Below are positions 24,790 through 34,665 of a stretch of DNA of 64,000 nt, piece by piece. Position numbers and translations under genes: made by a program. The first letter of the stretch is position 1. The number at the start of each line of letters is the position of its first letter. The notes under the pieces were generated by a model. That model searched no databases. It saw nothing but the letters and a program-made list of their open reading frames with translations, and had not been told where the DNA came from. The stretch lies in contig NZ_AHCA01000001.1 of NCBI RefSeq assembly GCF_000238355.1, positions 1-64,000 on the forward strand, in the 5' to 3' direction. This DNA comes from Pseudoalteromonas haloplanktis ATCC 14393. GTDB lineage: Bacteria; Pseudomonadota; Gammaproteobacteria; Enterobacterales; Alteromonadaceae.

Positions 24790-24951
24790 ATACCAATCGT
24801 GTTAAGTTACTGACCATTTATAGCGACAGATAAATGGAGTGATAACAAGGCATAAATTTTGACATGTAGTTGTTCTACATGAAAAATTTATAACGCAGTT
24901 AGCGCTTTATTTAGCCCGCTAGAATGGTTAAATATTTAAGTCGATTGGTAT
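24790..24951. repeat. About 160-bp palindromic-end repeat (MITE/REP-like)
   Basis: The ends are a perfect inverted repeat ATACCAATCG / CGATTGGTAT. Inside, CATGTAG pairs with CTACATG around a five-base loop, flanked by AAATTTT/AAAATTT-type arms. There is no open frame. It resembles short dispersed elements that I recall from Pseudoalteromonas genomes, but no second copy is present in this window, so dispersal cannot be shown here. Confidence 0.5.
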
Positions 24952-25047
24952 AAATCATTGTGCGACAGTAATACCTAGCAACTTGTGTTGCTATAACTGT
25001 TCAGTAACTTAATAGATTAAAAAGTGGTTTAGGGCTGAGAACAAAAA

Positions 25048-25075
25048 AAAGCAAGCCTTAATAAAGGCTTGCTTT
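25048..25075. terminator. Strong bidirectional terminator
   Basis: AAAGCAAGCCTT pairs with AAGGCTTGCTTT (12 bp, loop AATA), with A- and T-runs at the ends. It serves the minus-strand receptor gene ending at 25115 and could also stop plus-strand readthrough. Confidence 0.85.
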
Positions 25076-25114
25076 AATATCAATTATCCTAATTGATACT
25101 CTCACACACTGTTT

Positions 25115-28069
25115 TTAAAAACGGTAGCTCACACCAAAGGTGATACGGCGGTCAGTTAAACCTTGGTAACACAATAGCGAACCACCATTTACACAAGACT
25201 GGCTTACTTCTGATTCAGTTAAGTTAACTGCTTCAACACCAATATTGAGCTGATCATTAACATCGTAGCTCACACTCGCATTCAGCTGCCCACGGTCTTC
25301 TTGTACCACTGGGAAACCCCATGGGTAACTTGATGTACTACCGAAGTCTTCTGAGCGATAACCTTCACGCCATGTATAACGTGCACGCGCTGAGAAACCA
25401 TATTTTTCATAGTACAAAGTAAAGTTATAGGCATTTTCAGATAAATCTATCAACGGTTGTTTAGCTGAAACTTCAATGTCTGAGATACCTGTAGTCAGTG
25501 CGAATACTGCATTAGCACGGCTTATCGCATTATCAATTGCTTCACCACCTGATGACTCTTGATACGTATAATTTGCCATTACACCAAATCCAGATGCCCA
25601 GCCTAAGTCACTCTCAAAGCTAGATAAATCATACTGAAACGCAAGTTCAATACCTTGTTGTGTACGAGTATCTGAATCATTCACGGTTGTTTGTGTTGGT
25701 ACACATACACCTACACCAGGCTCAGGACCAAATACATTGATATCGGCAATAGGGTTAAATGTACCACCACCTTCACAAGCAGGACCTGTGGTGTCGCGGA
25801 AACCCGTCGCTGGATCTTCGTATGGGTCAACTTGCTTAGTTACATGTAAGTCTTCACGTTTTTTATGGAAATAGCCTACACTCACTAATGCTGATGGTGC
25901 GAAATACCATTCAGTAGAGATATCAAATGAAGTTACTTCTTCTGGCTCTAAACCCGGATTACCAATAGCTACCGCTGTATTTGGGCTTGTGCTATATGAA
26001 ACTGAGGTAGATAGGTCATCGTAATCAGGACGACGAATATCTTTTGACCAACCAAGGCGAACAATTAAGTCTTCAGCAACGTCAGCAATAATATTTATAC
26101 GTGGTAATAAGAAATCATAATCAGCCTCAGACACAATCTGCGAAACGACTTGATCGCCATTGCCATCAATTGTTACTGAATTACCAGTAGAGGTGATATC
26201 TGTTTGTAAGTAACGTACACCAAAGTTACCGCGGAACATTTCATATTCAAAGTTTGCCTGTGCGTATAATGCATGTGTGGTCTCTTCAATATCAAAGAAC
26301 GCACTAACTTGTGATGTAGGTGAACTGATTGGTGCACGATCAGAGCCTGTGATGGCATTGTTAGCAACGATTGCATCGTTTAATACATCAAGCACATAAT
26401 CAGGGTTAGAGCCGGCCAGCTCAGGATTCACTAATAAGAAGTCTTTAATAAATAAAGAACGACCATCTGCAGCGTTAAAGTTATCAGGACCCGCTACCAA
26501 TAGTTCTGCAAATAAGTCACCCGTTGGGCTCTCAGCCATACTTCTCAAACCAACATTATCACGAATTTGGTCTGATGTGCTGCTTGACTTGTTATAGCGA
26601 TAACCAAAGTCAACAGATCTAATAAGCTCATCAAAATAATAAGTAAAATCAGCTCTGAATGCATCTTCTTGGTTTTCTGTGGTATCACGTCCTTGGTTAA
26701 CATCACGTAATACAACATTAGCTGGGTCTAAAAGCTGAGCACTTGTTGGTGCATTTGCTTCACTTTGAGCAATACCAAACGCCAATGCCCCGCCACTTAA
26801 GTCATACTCAAATGGTGTACCATTTTCATTCGAATCGTTCACAGCAACATTAGGGTTAATAAAGTTTAATGTTGTGTTGAAACTCGGTGTTGTTGAATTA
26901 GAACGAGAAGTTGAAGCTTCTACGCTAAATAGTAAGTCATCGCCTTGCCACTCACCACCAAGTCTAAATATTTGGCTATCTGTTTGGCGTGAGTTTGTGT
27001 CACTTGAAAAACGTAAGTTAGCATCACCACCACCATCTTCAACTGGGATCACACCTTTTAATGCCGCTTTTATGCTGCCTAAGTCTTGACCATCTAAGAC
27101 ACCAAAATTAACATCTTCAAACTCAGTTGGCACAGATACATTGCGTAAATCACTTACGCCTGATGCTTGCACACGCGAGCTCTCTTGACGGCGGTCTTGG
27201 TCATTCACTACGGCATCAAAAAAGAATTTTGTATTACTAGTCGGCGCCCACTCTAAGCTACCTGCAAAGTTCATGGTTTCTGATTCATAGTTATCATAAT
27301 CTTGAATCAAAAATTGGATTGGTAAGAAATCGAAAGATTGTGCACTTGCCGCACCACTATCAGCTGCTACAACATTGTCGCGGTCTGCACGTGGGCGAAA
27401 TGCGGTTACATCTTGCTCGGCGTAGCTGGCACTCAATACCACACCAAATTCACCACCTGAGTCTAATTCCCAGTTATCTCCCCACGCAGCTGATACACGC
27501 GGTTTAATACCATCAGTTGATAAGCTGCTATCTTCACCTTGAATACGAAACGATCCTAGCGTGCCATCTAACTGCAGTGGGCGAATTGTACGTAAATTAA
27601 TAGTTCCACCAACAGAGCCTTCGATTGTTTTTGCTTGTGGTGATTTAATCACCTCAACAGCAGAGATCATCGATGCAGAAACATCTTCAAAACTAATACC
27701 AGTACGTCCTGAACCTGAACCAACAGTCGATACCCCATTTATTTCTGTACGATTGGCATTAGTACCACGAATTTGAACGCCTGTACCAACACCCGCTTCA
27801 CGGGTGATCTGTACGCCTGTAATGTTTTCTAATACCTCTGCTAAGTTTTGATCTGGCATTTTACCAATATCAACAGCTTGAATAACTTCAACAAGGCTAT
27901 CTGCTGAACGCTTCTCTGCCAAAGCATTGGTGAGTGATTGTCTAATCCCTGATACTTCAATTATTTCGACATCATCTGCAACTTGTTTTTCTGTTTCTTG
28001 TGCTGATGCAACATTTAATGCCGTAGCTGAAAGTATCGCTAATGTAACGCTAGATAATTTGTGCTTCAT
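25115..28069 (-). CDS. TonB-dependent receptor 1 of the alginate locus
   Basis: This 984-residue protein has a signal peptide (cleavage after ASA near residue 23), a TonB box DVEIIEVSG, and a plug with SLTNALAEKRSADS, MPDQNLAEVLENITGVQI and TIEGSVGGTINLRT. This is the proteobacterial class of large receptors often used for oligosaccharides. The C-terminus ends in an aromatic beta-strand (ITFGVSYRF). Alginate oligosaccharide uptake is inferred from the neighbouring lyases and from TTACCAA boxes in its promoter. It is not a SusC type and no SusD lies beside it. It forms its own transcription unit between strong hairpins. Confidence 0.88.
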   Translation of the reverse strand: MKHKLSSVTLAILSATALNVASAQETEKQVADDVEIIEVSGIRQSLTNALAEKRSADSLVEVIQAVDIGKMPDQNLAEVLENITGVQITREAGVGTGVQIRGTNANRTEINGVSTVGSGSGRTGISFEDVSASMISAVEVIKSPQAKTIEGSVGGTINLRTIRPLQLDGTLGSFRIQGEDSSLSTDGIKPRVSAAWGDNWELDSGGEFGVVLSASYAEQDVTAFRPRADRDNVVAADSGAASAQSFDFLPIQFLIQDYDNYESETMNFAGSLEWAPTSNTKFFFDAVVNDQDRRQESSRVQASGVSDLRNVSVPTEFEDVNFGVLDGQDLGSIKAALKGVIPVEDGGGDANLRFSSDTNSRQTDSQIFRLGGEWQGDDLLFSVEASTSRSNSTTPSFNTTLNFINPNVAVNDSNENGTPFEYDLSGGALAFGIAQSEANAPTSAQLLDPANVVLRDVNQGRDTTENQEDAFRADFTYYFDELIRSVDFGYRYNKSSSTSDQIRDNVGLRSMAESPTGDLFAELLVAGPDNFNAADGRSLFIKDFLLVNPELAGSNPDYVLDVLNDAIVANNAITGSDRAPISSPTSQVSAFFDIEETTHALYAQANFEYEMFRGNFGVRYLQTDITSTGNSVTIDGNGDQVVSQIVSEADYDFLLPRINIIADVAEDLIVRLGWSKDIRRPDYDDLSTSVSYSTSPNTAVAIGNPGLEPEEVTSFDISTEWYFAPSALVSVGYFHKKREDLHVTKQVDPYEDPATGFRDTTGPACEGGGTFNPIADINVFGPEPGVGVCVPTQTTVNDSDTRTQQGIELAFQYDLSSFESDLGWASGFGVMANYTYQESSGGEAIDNAISRANAVFALTTGISDIEVSAKQPLIDLSENAYNFTLYYEKYGFSARARYTWREGYRSEDFGSTSSYPWGFPVVQEDRGQLNASVSYDVNDQLNIGVEAVNLTESEVSQSCVNGGSLLCYQGLTDRRITFGVSYRF

Positions 28070-28182
28070 AGTTTTTCCTGTGTGATCGAATGCTATGTTT
28101 ATTTACTTGTTGTCTTGTTACCGTTTGCCTTCACAAAAGGTTAACCAAATAATTACACCTGAATGAAAAAAGATCAACCCCT

Positions 28183-28229
28183 TTGGTAATAACATTTTAA
28201 AAAAACATCAACCAATTGTTATTACCAAT
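28183..28229. promoter_or_regulatory. GntR-type boxes upstream of receptor 1
   Basis: TTGGTAATAAC (28183-28193) and its complement GTTATTACCAA (28218-28228) face each other, with further ACCAATT half-sites at 28211 and about 28257. They lie 110-190 bp before the receptor start. Confidence 0.65.
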
Positions 28230-28390
28230 AATACAAACTAACAAAAACCTTTAATAACCAATTGATTATTAACATCAAATTAGGATTTGTTTTTTTGTGG
28301 AGCAGGAAAAGTTTTATGTTATAAGACTAATGTAGCGGTTATAAAGGCTTCACAACATAAATTGGCTAACCAATTATTTTTAGTTGTAAA

Positions 28391-28412
28391 AAAAGGCGGT
28401 TACCCGCCTTTT
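28391..28412 (-). terminator. Terminator after receptor 2
   Basis: AAAAGGCGG pairs with CCGCCTTTT (loop TTAC), with runs of A and T on both sides. It starts about 18 bp beyond the receptor 2 stop codon, so it ends that transcript before the receptor 1 promoter. Confidence 0.85.
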
Positions 28413-28430
28413 TTGTTTACTTTCAACTAA

Positions 28431-31400
28431 TTAAAACTTGAAAGATACCCCTGCAAATAAGCGAGGGCCATAATCATTAACTTCACCTAGGTTACCTTCA
28501 GTAAAGTAATCTTGAGATTTAGGCTGGCTAAATAAGTTAATTGCTTCGAGTTTAACTCGTACATGTTCATTAACTTTATATGATGCACGCGCTTCCCATA
28601 CACCAACCGCATCAACATAACGTAAACGGGTTGAGTTACTCGTGTAAGGTTGGAAATACTCACTACGATATTTATAGATAATCGCTGTATCGAAATCGCC
28701 AATTTGATAATACAACTGGCTGCTCAGTACATGCTTTGAGAAACCAGGTACCGATGCAGGTGATACAATACCAGCTGTTAGCTGAGTTGTATTACCATCT
28801 AAGTCAGTAACGTAAGTATCACCATATAAACTGTCTTCATACTCCATGTCTGTATCAGCATAGTTATAACCAAGCTTAATACCAATACCGCTATCCCAAC
28901 GATAGGTGATTGAGGTTTCAATACCAAATAGGTCACTTTCTTCATCTGTGGTTACAGAGTTAGTAATTGGCAATGTTACCGTTTGCCCGCCAACGATAAA
29001 GTCTTCTAATACCGTTTGTTGCTGGAATCCACCTTGGAATTGTTTATAGTAAACACCAAAGGCGAAGATAGCATCTTCATTAGGATACCATTCAAAAGCA
29101 GCATCGTAGTTCCAAGACATTAACGGTTGCGTGTTAGGGTTACCAGAACCATTTACACCTACGAATAAGTCACCAAGTGATGTTGGTGCCGATTCTTCAT
29201 CCGTTTGGAAAGTACGGCTATAACCTAAGTTCGCTGGATCAGGACGTGACATACCACGGTATATACCACCACGTAATAAAATATCTTCACTGTAATCGAC
29301 TACAAGGTTGAAGCTGGGTAGTACTTCAGTGTAACCACCACCGCCTTCAATTTGCTCAAGCGATTCACCAGGCACGAGTGTCAATGAACCATCTTCATTC
29401 GTAACTACTTCAAAGGTGTTTCTAAAACCTAATGATGTAACATCAGTATCAACTACACGCACACCAAAGTTACCACGAATATATTTGCCGAACATTTCAG
29501 TGTCATAATTCGCCATTAAGTAAACTGAGGTGGTTTTTTCTGTTACATCAATAGTACCTGCATTTTCATACTCAAGTTCTGGGTAAGCAAACGCACCGCC
29601 ATTAGATGCTGCCAGTGCTTGTGAAAAACAGACATTGTCATAGGTTGCCCATGATGAACCTGTGCCGCTAGCAACTACGTTACCATCGCTATCTACATGA
29701 GTCAGGATATCACCATCTGACACACTTGATAAAAAGCCTGATTCAGGGAAATCAATTTGGCAGCTTTGTAGTACATCTAACGCAGGCGTCACACTCTCAT
29801 CCAGTGTATATTCAGTACGAGAACCATTACCTTGATTACCACCATATTGCACAAACGTCAGCTCTGAGGTTCTTACACCACCTTGGATACTGGTAAATAC
29901 GTCGCCACCTAATGTGTATTCAAAATCAACGCGTGCACCGATAACTTCATTTTCACGCGCATTTTCGCGGTCAAGACGTGTACGTAGGCTATCGGTATAA
30001 TTTGAAATATCCGTTACATCAAAATCAGTAAGTGTAAAGTGTGGAATATGCTCTCCCATATCCCAGCTAAAGAATGGGCGGTCAACAGTTCTACCACGGT
30101 TTGAAATTTGCAACTCTTCACGCTTAGTTTGTGAGTAAGAAACATCAAAATTTAAATTTAGGTTATCTGTCGCTTGATAATCTACATTCAAGCCATAGCC
30201 ACGGTAATTTTCTTCACGAGAAAATTGCTCGCCTGCAGATTCAATTCGCTCTTCACCTTCCCAATGTAAAATACCACCTGCTTGGTTAGTCACCAACGAA
30301 GGGCCGGTGATGCCAGGTGTCGCACGTTTTTGTAAGAAAAGTAAATCATGGCGAGCTTCTGCTTGAGTTCTATCAGAAATCTGCGCATCTAAGTTGATAT
30401 CCAATACATCTGAAGGTTGGTATTGTACCGCCATAAAGATTGCATCACGTTCGTCTGATGTTTCATTTTGACGGAAACTGCGGCTACTGCCGGTCCACGC
30501 ATAAGGTGTACCATCGCTTTGAGCTTTTCCTGTATCTGGATCAATCGCGGTCTGATAGCCTTGATTGCTACTTCCACTTACCTGATCTTCACAATCACCA
30601 GCACTACTGCGATAGAAACCTTCATTGGTATTGGTTGGATCGTTTAAACACGCCCATAATGAAGAGCCAGTTGGGCTTGAACTTCTGTATTCCGCTTCTG
30701 GTTGACTGATGTCTTGACGCTGCACGCCAAACGACACACCTACAGCTTGACCATTATCAAACTCAAACTGATCTACATAACTAAAAGTACCGCGAAAGCC
30801 CACATCACTTTGTAATGAGTTCTCTACATTACTTTCATCAGGGTTGTAGTTGACTTTAACTTCACCTTGAATGCGCTGCTTACCAAAATCAAGTGGCTGA
30901 ACTGTCTCAAGTGCAATAACACCCGCTACACCACCTTCAATCATTGATGCATCTTGGGTCTTATAAATCGCTATTTTTTTAACTAACTCTGATGGAAACT
31001 GTGAGAAGTTTACTGAGCGATCACCACTACCATTTGTCGCTTCACGACCGTTAATATGCGTTGCGCTTAGGAATGGGCCTAAACCACGAATCGTAATTTC
31101 AGTCGCACCACCATTTTCACGGTGTGATGCAGCCCCTGTGATTGACTCAAGTGCTTCACCGATAGAAAGCGCTGGTAAATCACCAATGTCATCAGCAGAC
31201 AGACCATCTACTACAGTCGTTGCTTCACGTTTAATCGCGATTTGATTTTGAATCGTTCTACGTGAACCCGTTACACTAATAATTTCAATGCCATCATCTT
31301 CAGCCGCCACGTTTTGTGCAGGCGCTTCCTGTGCATGAGCGCTAAATGCAAGCGAACCTGCCACACCGGCAAACATTGTGGCTTTAACTAACTTAGCAAC

Positions 31401-31475
31401 AGGACGCAGTGCAAACCGAGTGCGTTCCTGTATATGTAATTCAGTAATCTTTGTGTGTTCTTTGTTCAACGACAT
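28431..31475 (-). CDS. TonB-dependent receptor 2 of the alginate locus
   Basis: This 1,014-residue protein starts with an extended N-terminal stretch before the hydrophobic signal core (GVAGSLAFSAHAQ near residue 45). It then has the TonB-box region DDGIEIISVTGSR and a plug with LPALSIGEALESITGAASHR and MIEGGVAGVIALETVQPL. The barrel ends in FAGVSFKF. It belongs to the same broad proteobacterial class as receptor 1 but the two are clearly different sequences. It follows the beta-helix lipoprotein gene after 75 bp that contain a hairpin, and no separate GntR box is visible there, so it is probably read partly from the upstream promoter. Substrate is likely an alginate fragment by context. Confidence 0.87.
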   Translation of the reverse strand: MSLNKEHTKITELHIQERTRFALRPVAKLVKATMFAGVAGSLAFSAHAQEAPAQNVAAEDDGIEIISVTGSRRTIQNQIAIKREATTVVDGLSADDIGDLPALSIGEALESITGAASHRENGGATEITIRGLGPFLSATHINGREATNGSGDRSVNFSQFPSELVKKIAIYKTQDASMIEGGVAGVIALETVQPLDFGKQRIQGEVKVNYNPDESNVENSLQSDVGFRGTFSYVDQFEFDNGQAVGVSFGVQRQDISQPEAEYRSSSPTGSSLWACLNDPTNTNEGFYRSSAGDCEDQVSGSSNQGYQTAIDPDTGKAQSDGTPYAWTGSSRSFRQNETSDERDAIFMAVQYQPSDVLDINLDAQISDRTQAEARHDLLFLQKRATPGITGPSLVTNQAGGILHWEGEERIESAGEQFSREENYRGYGLNVDYQATDNLNLNFDVSYSQTKREELQISNRGRTVDRPFFSWDMGEHIPHFTLTDFDVTDISNYTDSLRTRLDRENARENEVIGARVDFEYTLGGDVFTSIQGGVRTSELTFVQYGGNQGNGSRTEYTLDESVTPALDVLQSCQIDFPESGFLSSVSDGDILTHVDSDGNVVASGTGSSWATYDNVCFSQALAASNGGAFAYPELEYENAGTIDVTEKTTSVYLMANYDTEMFGKYIRGNFGVRVVDTDVTSLGFRNTFEVVTNEDGSLTLVPGESLEQIEGGGGYTEVLPSFNLVVDYSEDILLRGGIYRGMSRPDPANLGYSRTFQTDEESAPTSLGDLFVGVNGSGNPNTQPLMSWNYDAAFEWYPNEDAIFAFGVYYKQFQGGFQQQTVLEDFIVGGQTVTLPITNSVTTDEESDLFGIETSITYRWDSGIGIKLGYNYADTDMEYEDSLYGDTYVTDLDGNTTQLTAGIVSPASVPGFSKHVLSSQLYYQIGDFDTAIIYKYRSEYFQPYTSNSTRLRYVDAVGVWEARASYKVNEHVRVKLEAINLFSQPKSQDYFTEGNLGEVNDYGPRLFAGVSFKF

Positions 31476-31500
31476 GTCGAGATCTCCGTTGTTATTATAT

Positions 31501-31521
31501 AAGGTAGCTTGTCGCTACCTT
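31501..31521 (-). terminator. Hairpin between beta-helix lipoprotein and receptor 2 genes
   Basis: AAGGTAGC pairs with GCTACCTT around a five-base loop, with T-rich flanks. It could partly terminate the upstream gene and so set the ratio between the two products. Confidence 0.6.
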
Positions 31522-31550
31522 TTTATGTTGTCTAAAAATAAGTGCGGTAC

Positions 31551-34277
31551 TTACTCAGGTTGTACTTTCCAAGTAGAACCAACACCCACTTCTGAGGCTT
31601 GAATATAGTGTAGGCCTTTAGCACCAGCGATTGCTTGAGCACCACTAAGCTCTGTTTCAGTTAATGTATTATCTGCGGTGATAAGTGCGGGCGCTTCTTT
31701 ACCGTTGGCTGCTGGGTCTTGGTCGACGGCACCATCAGAATCAAAATTACCATTGCCATTTTCTTTTCTAAAATCTACCCAGAAGTCATCTTCAACATCA
31801 CCAGATGCATAACTATCTGTGAAACCATAGTTATTTGAGAAGTTAGAAACGGTGTGATTAATTAAGTCACAATCATATTCAAAAGCATGGGCGCTAGGTG
31901 AAGAAGCATAATCAAAGTTTAGAAAGTAACCTTGGCTTGTTGCTAGTGAATTGTCTTTTTCACCAACACCATTAGCAATTAAGTTAGCGTCAAAATTAAT
32001 TTTAAAGAAGTTCTTTGTTAAGCCATAAAGTACGGCATTGTTATCAGGAGTTAGTTCATCACAGTCGCCAACCCCCGCTTTAGAGCCTACTTCAGTACTA
32101 AACACAATAGGTTGGATAGAGTTAAGCACAGTGTTATTTTTTACAGAAAGCGTAAAATCACCTGAGCCATCAAGAATTGCTTGGTTGCCCGAATTTGGCA
32201 CACCACCCGTAGCTTGTGAGAATGGGTTTGGTGTAAATACAATGCCTCCTGTTTCTTTACCATCAGCACGAATACCCGCAATATAGTTATTAGTAATTTT
32301 ATGACCTAAAGGTGTTACTAACACACCACTAGGACGATCATTACTATCTTTAACATCTGTAGTGCGAATGATAATGTTATCGCTTACGGTATTAAATGCA
32401 CCGTCTTCTAACGAAATTGCGCCGTTAGGGTTGATAATTGTATTACCGTGAATTTTCGCGCCAGATGTTTGCACGCGCATTAAACGTCGGCCAGATACAA
32501 AGTTATCAATGCGATTGTATTGAATAGTGAAATTTGCTGTATCAGCTGCATCAGTACCTGTGGTACTACCTACATTTAATAATAATAAGCTAGAATCAGC
32601 ATAATTAGGGTTAATACTCTCACCAAACAAATTGTACTGTACAAGGTGATTAGCACTCGATGAAGCCATTTTAATCACTGACCCTTTTGCCGCATTATTA
32701 CGATTACTAAAGGTATTGCGCTCTACGAGTGCTGAATTACCTTTTAACACCAGCCAATGATAATCAGTTTTATTTAAATCAGCTTGGTCGCCATCCATGG
32801 TGTTTTCAGAGAAAACAAAGTTATCTCCTTCTGAATAGATAACCGCATTTTCTTCATTGGAACAAAATGAACTTGCTTTCGTATCTATGTTTTTAAAAGT
32901 AAGGCCAGTCACAGCGGCACCATCAACTCCCGCAGCTACATGGATACACGCTTCACCTAAAATAACCGGTGTTTGCCCTTCAACAGCACGAATAGTAACA
33001 GCGTTTGTTAATAGTATTTCAGCTGGATCGGCGTATTGATTTGAGTTCAAACCAATCACTGACCCCGCTACCACACCATTTAATGCGGTAGCCAACTCAG
33101 CAGCGTTATTAACCACTTGCGTATAAACTAATGAGTCAAGTGAGCCAGTCACTGTTTCTGGGTAGCCATCATTATCAGTATAGCTTGCAGTTACAGATAT
33201 TATCGCTCCTGCATAATCAGTGGGTGTAAACGTTTTACTGTTACTGTTGGCAATCTCAACACCGTCAGCGGCCCATGTATAAGTGACACCCGCTTCATCA
33301 AAACCATTTTGCTCAACCAATTCTGCAGTTAACACGGCGTTTGATAAATATGGCGCAGAACCAATAATATTGAGCGTACCATCGATATTAACCGCTTCTT
33401 CCGATACCGCTAATGTCGCTGCCGAGACATTTTCTTCTGTAAAACCATTGTCATCGGTATAGCTAACTTTTACCGTAATGACTTGGCCTAATTGCGCTGG
33501 TGAAACAATATATTCGCTTGCAGTTTCACCACTAATAGCAACATCATCCGCTAACCATTGGTAAGTGATTGTGCCACTTGCACCGTCTTCATCGCTAACT
33601 ACTGCAACCATTGTATTACCAATAGTGGGTGTGCCATTAATTGTTACCATTCCTTGAGCGTTAACTCGCTCAACCGCGCTGGTAGCAGCAGACGTTGCTG
33701 ACTCACTAAACCCACGATCATCTACAAATGTTGCAGTTACCGTGATCACGGCACCGACATGTGCTTCAGTTAATACCAGCTCAGGTAATACTTCACCATC
33801 AATTTGCACACCATCAGCAAACCAAGCATAAGCAACGGTTTCACTATCAAAACCGTTTTGATCACTGACTGTGGCTGTAAGGGTAGAACCAATCAATGCA
33901 TTACCAGTAATGGCGACTGCTGCATCATAAGCAATTGCGGCAACCTCTGCGGTAGCGTTACTAACGCGCGATTCATTCGTGCCGCCATTATCGGTGTAGC
34001 TTGCCTGAGCTGAAATCGCAAAGCCAACTTGTTCATCAGTAAGTGTGAATGATGCGCTGTTCGCACCTGCAATTAATTGACCATCTGCATACCAGTAATA
34101 ATTGATATCTCCTGAGATACCATCAGCATCAGTAACAGACGTGTTTAACGTTTCGCCAGACAGGGGAGTACCAGTTAGAGCAATAGAGCCCAAAGTGTTA
34201 TCATTATTTTTCGAGTCTGAATTACAACCTACAATTGCCAGCGCGACGGCACAAAGTGCAAAGTTTTTTAAGTTCAT
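31551..34277 (-). CDS. Surface lipoprotein with Ig-like repeats and a right-handed beta-helix (PL6-like lyase candidate)
   Basis: This 908-residue lipoprotein has lipobox IVGC near residue 18. Residues about 30-390 hold four to five repeats of roughly 90 residues with a D-x-DG ... Y-W-ADG-x-I-G ... Y-TD-x-G pattern, an Ig/cadherin-like beta-sandwich stalk. From about 395 a parallel beta-helix begins (NNAAELATALNGVVAGSVI, then many N-x-I/F ladder turns), similar in outline to PL6 and other pectate-lyase-like folds. The NGGE motif seen in the PL6 enzyme at 43306 is not present, so a catalytic role is uncertain; it could be a divergent lyase or an alginate-binding surface protein. Three or four GntR-type boxes lie upstream, tying it to the alginate regulon. 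Confidence 0.7.
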   Translation of the reverse strand: MNLKNFALCAVALAIVGCNSDSKNNDNTLGSIALTGTPLSGETLNTSVTDADGISGDINYYWYADGQLIAGANSASFTLTDEQVGFAISAQASYTDNGGTNESRVSNATAEVAAIAYDAAVAITGNALIGSTLTATVSDQNGFDSETVAYAWFADGVQIDGEVLPELVLTEAHVGAVITVTATFVDDRGFSESATSAATSAVERVNAQGMVTINGTPTIGNTMVAVVSDEDGASGTITYQWLADDVAISGETASEYIVSPAQLGQVITVKVSYTDDNGFTEENVSAATLAVSEEAVNIDGTLNIIGSAPYLSNAVLTAELVEQNGFDEAGVTYTWAADGVEIANSNSKTFTPTDYAGAIISVTASYTDNDGYPETVTGSLDSLVYTQVVNNAAELATALNGVVAGSVIGLNSNQYADPAEILLTNAVTIRAVEGQTPVILGEACIHVAAGVDGAAVTGLTFKNIDTKASSFCSNEENAVIYSEGDNFVFSENTMDGDQADLNKTDYHWLVLKGNSALVERNTFSNRNNAAKGSVIKMASSSANHLVQYNLFGESINPNYADSSLLLLNVGSTTGTDAADTANFTIQYNRIDNFVSGRRLMRVQTSGAKIHGNTIINPNGAISLEDGAFNTVSDNIIIRTTDVKDSNDRPSGVLVTPLGHKITNNYIAGIRADGKETGGIVFTPNPFSQATGGVPNSGNQAILDGSGDFTLSVKNNTVLNSIQPIVFSTEVGSKAGVGDCDELTPDNNAVLYGLTKNFFKINFDANLIANGVGEKDNSLATSQGYFLNFDYASSPSAHAFEYDCDLINHTVSNFSNNYGFTDSYASGDVEDDFWVDFRKENGNGNFDSDGAVDQDPAANGKEAPALITADNTLTETELSGAQAIAGAKGLHYIQASEVGVGSTWKVQPE

Positions 34278-34326
34278 ATGGCTCTATTCTCCAAATTCAT
34301 GGTTTAATCTCTAATAGTTATTGTGT

Positions 34327-34400
34327 GTTATTACCAAAATACAGCTTAAAATTATTACCAAAAAGTCAATTTTATAATGAATTGTTAACTTGTTTGGTAA
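34327..34400. promoter_or_regulatory. GntR-type boxes upstream of the beta-helix lipoprotein gene
   Basis: GTTATTACCAAAA (34327), ATTATTACCAAAA (34351) and TTGGTAA (34394) lie 50-125 bp before the start. A further GTTATTACCAATTA sits at 34547-34560. Confidence 0.65.
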
Positions 34401-34617
34401 TATAACCATAATCGAAAAGAATTTACCACTATATCCGCTCAAAAAACATAACATTTAATTCACACCACTGCTAAAAGTCAGAAAACCACTACAACATCGG
34501 GTATGACCAATAAGCAGTGACAACTCACCAACAAGGTAAGCACACTGTTATTACCAATTAATATTAACCAGAATGTAATTTTAATAATGGGATAAAACGC
34601 TTTTTGAACGGGGAGCT

Positions 34618-34656
34618 AAAAGGTAAACAGCGCACTCTGTACTTTGTTTACCTTTT
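34618..34656 (-). terminator. Terminator at the end of the long alginate operon
   Basis: AAAAGGTAAAC (34618-34628) pairs with GTTTACCTTTT (34646-34656), 10 bp after the PL7 stop codon. Confidence 0.75.
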
Positions 34657-34665
34657 GGAGGGCTT

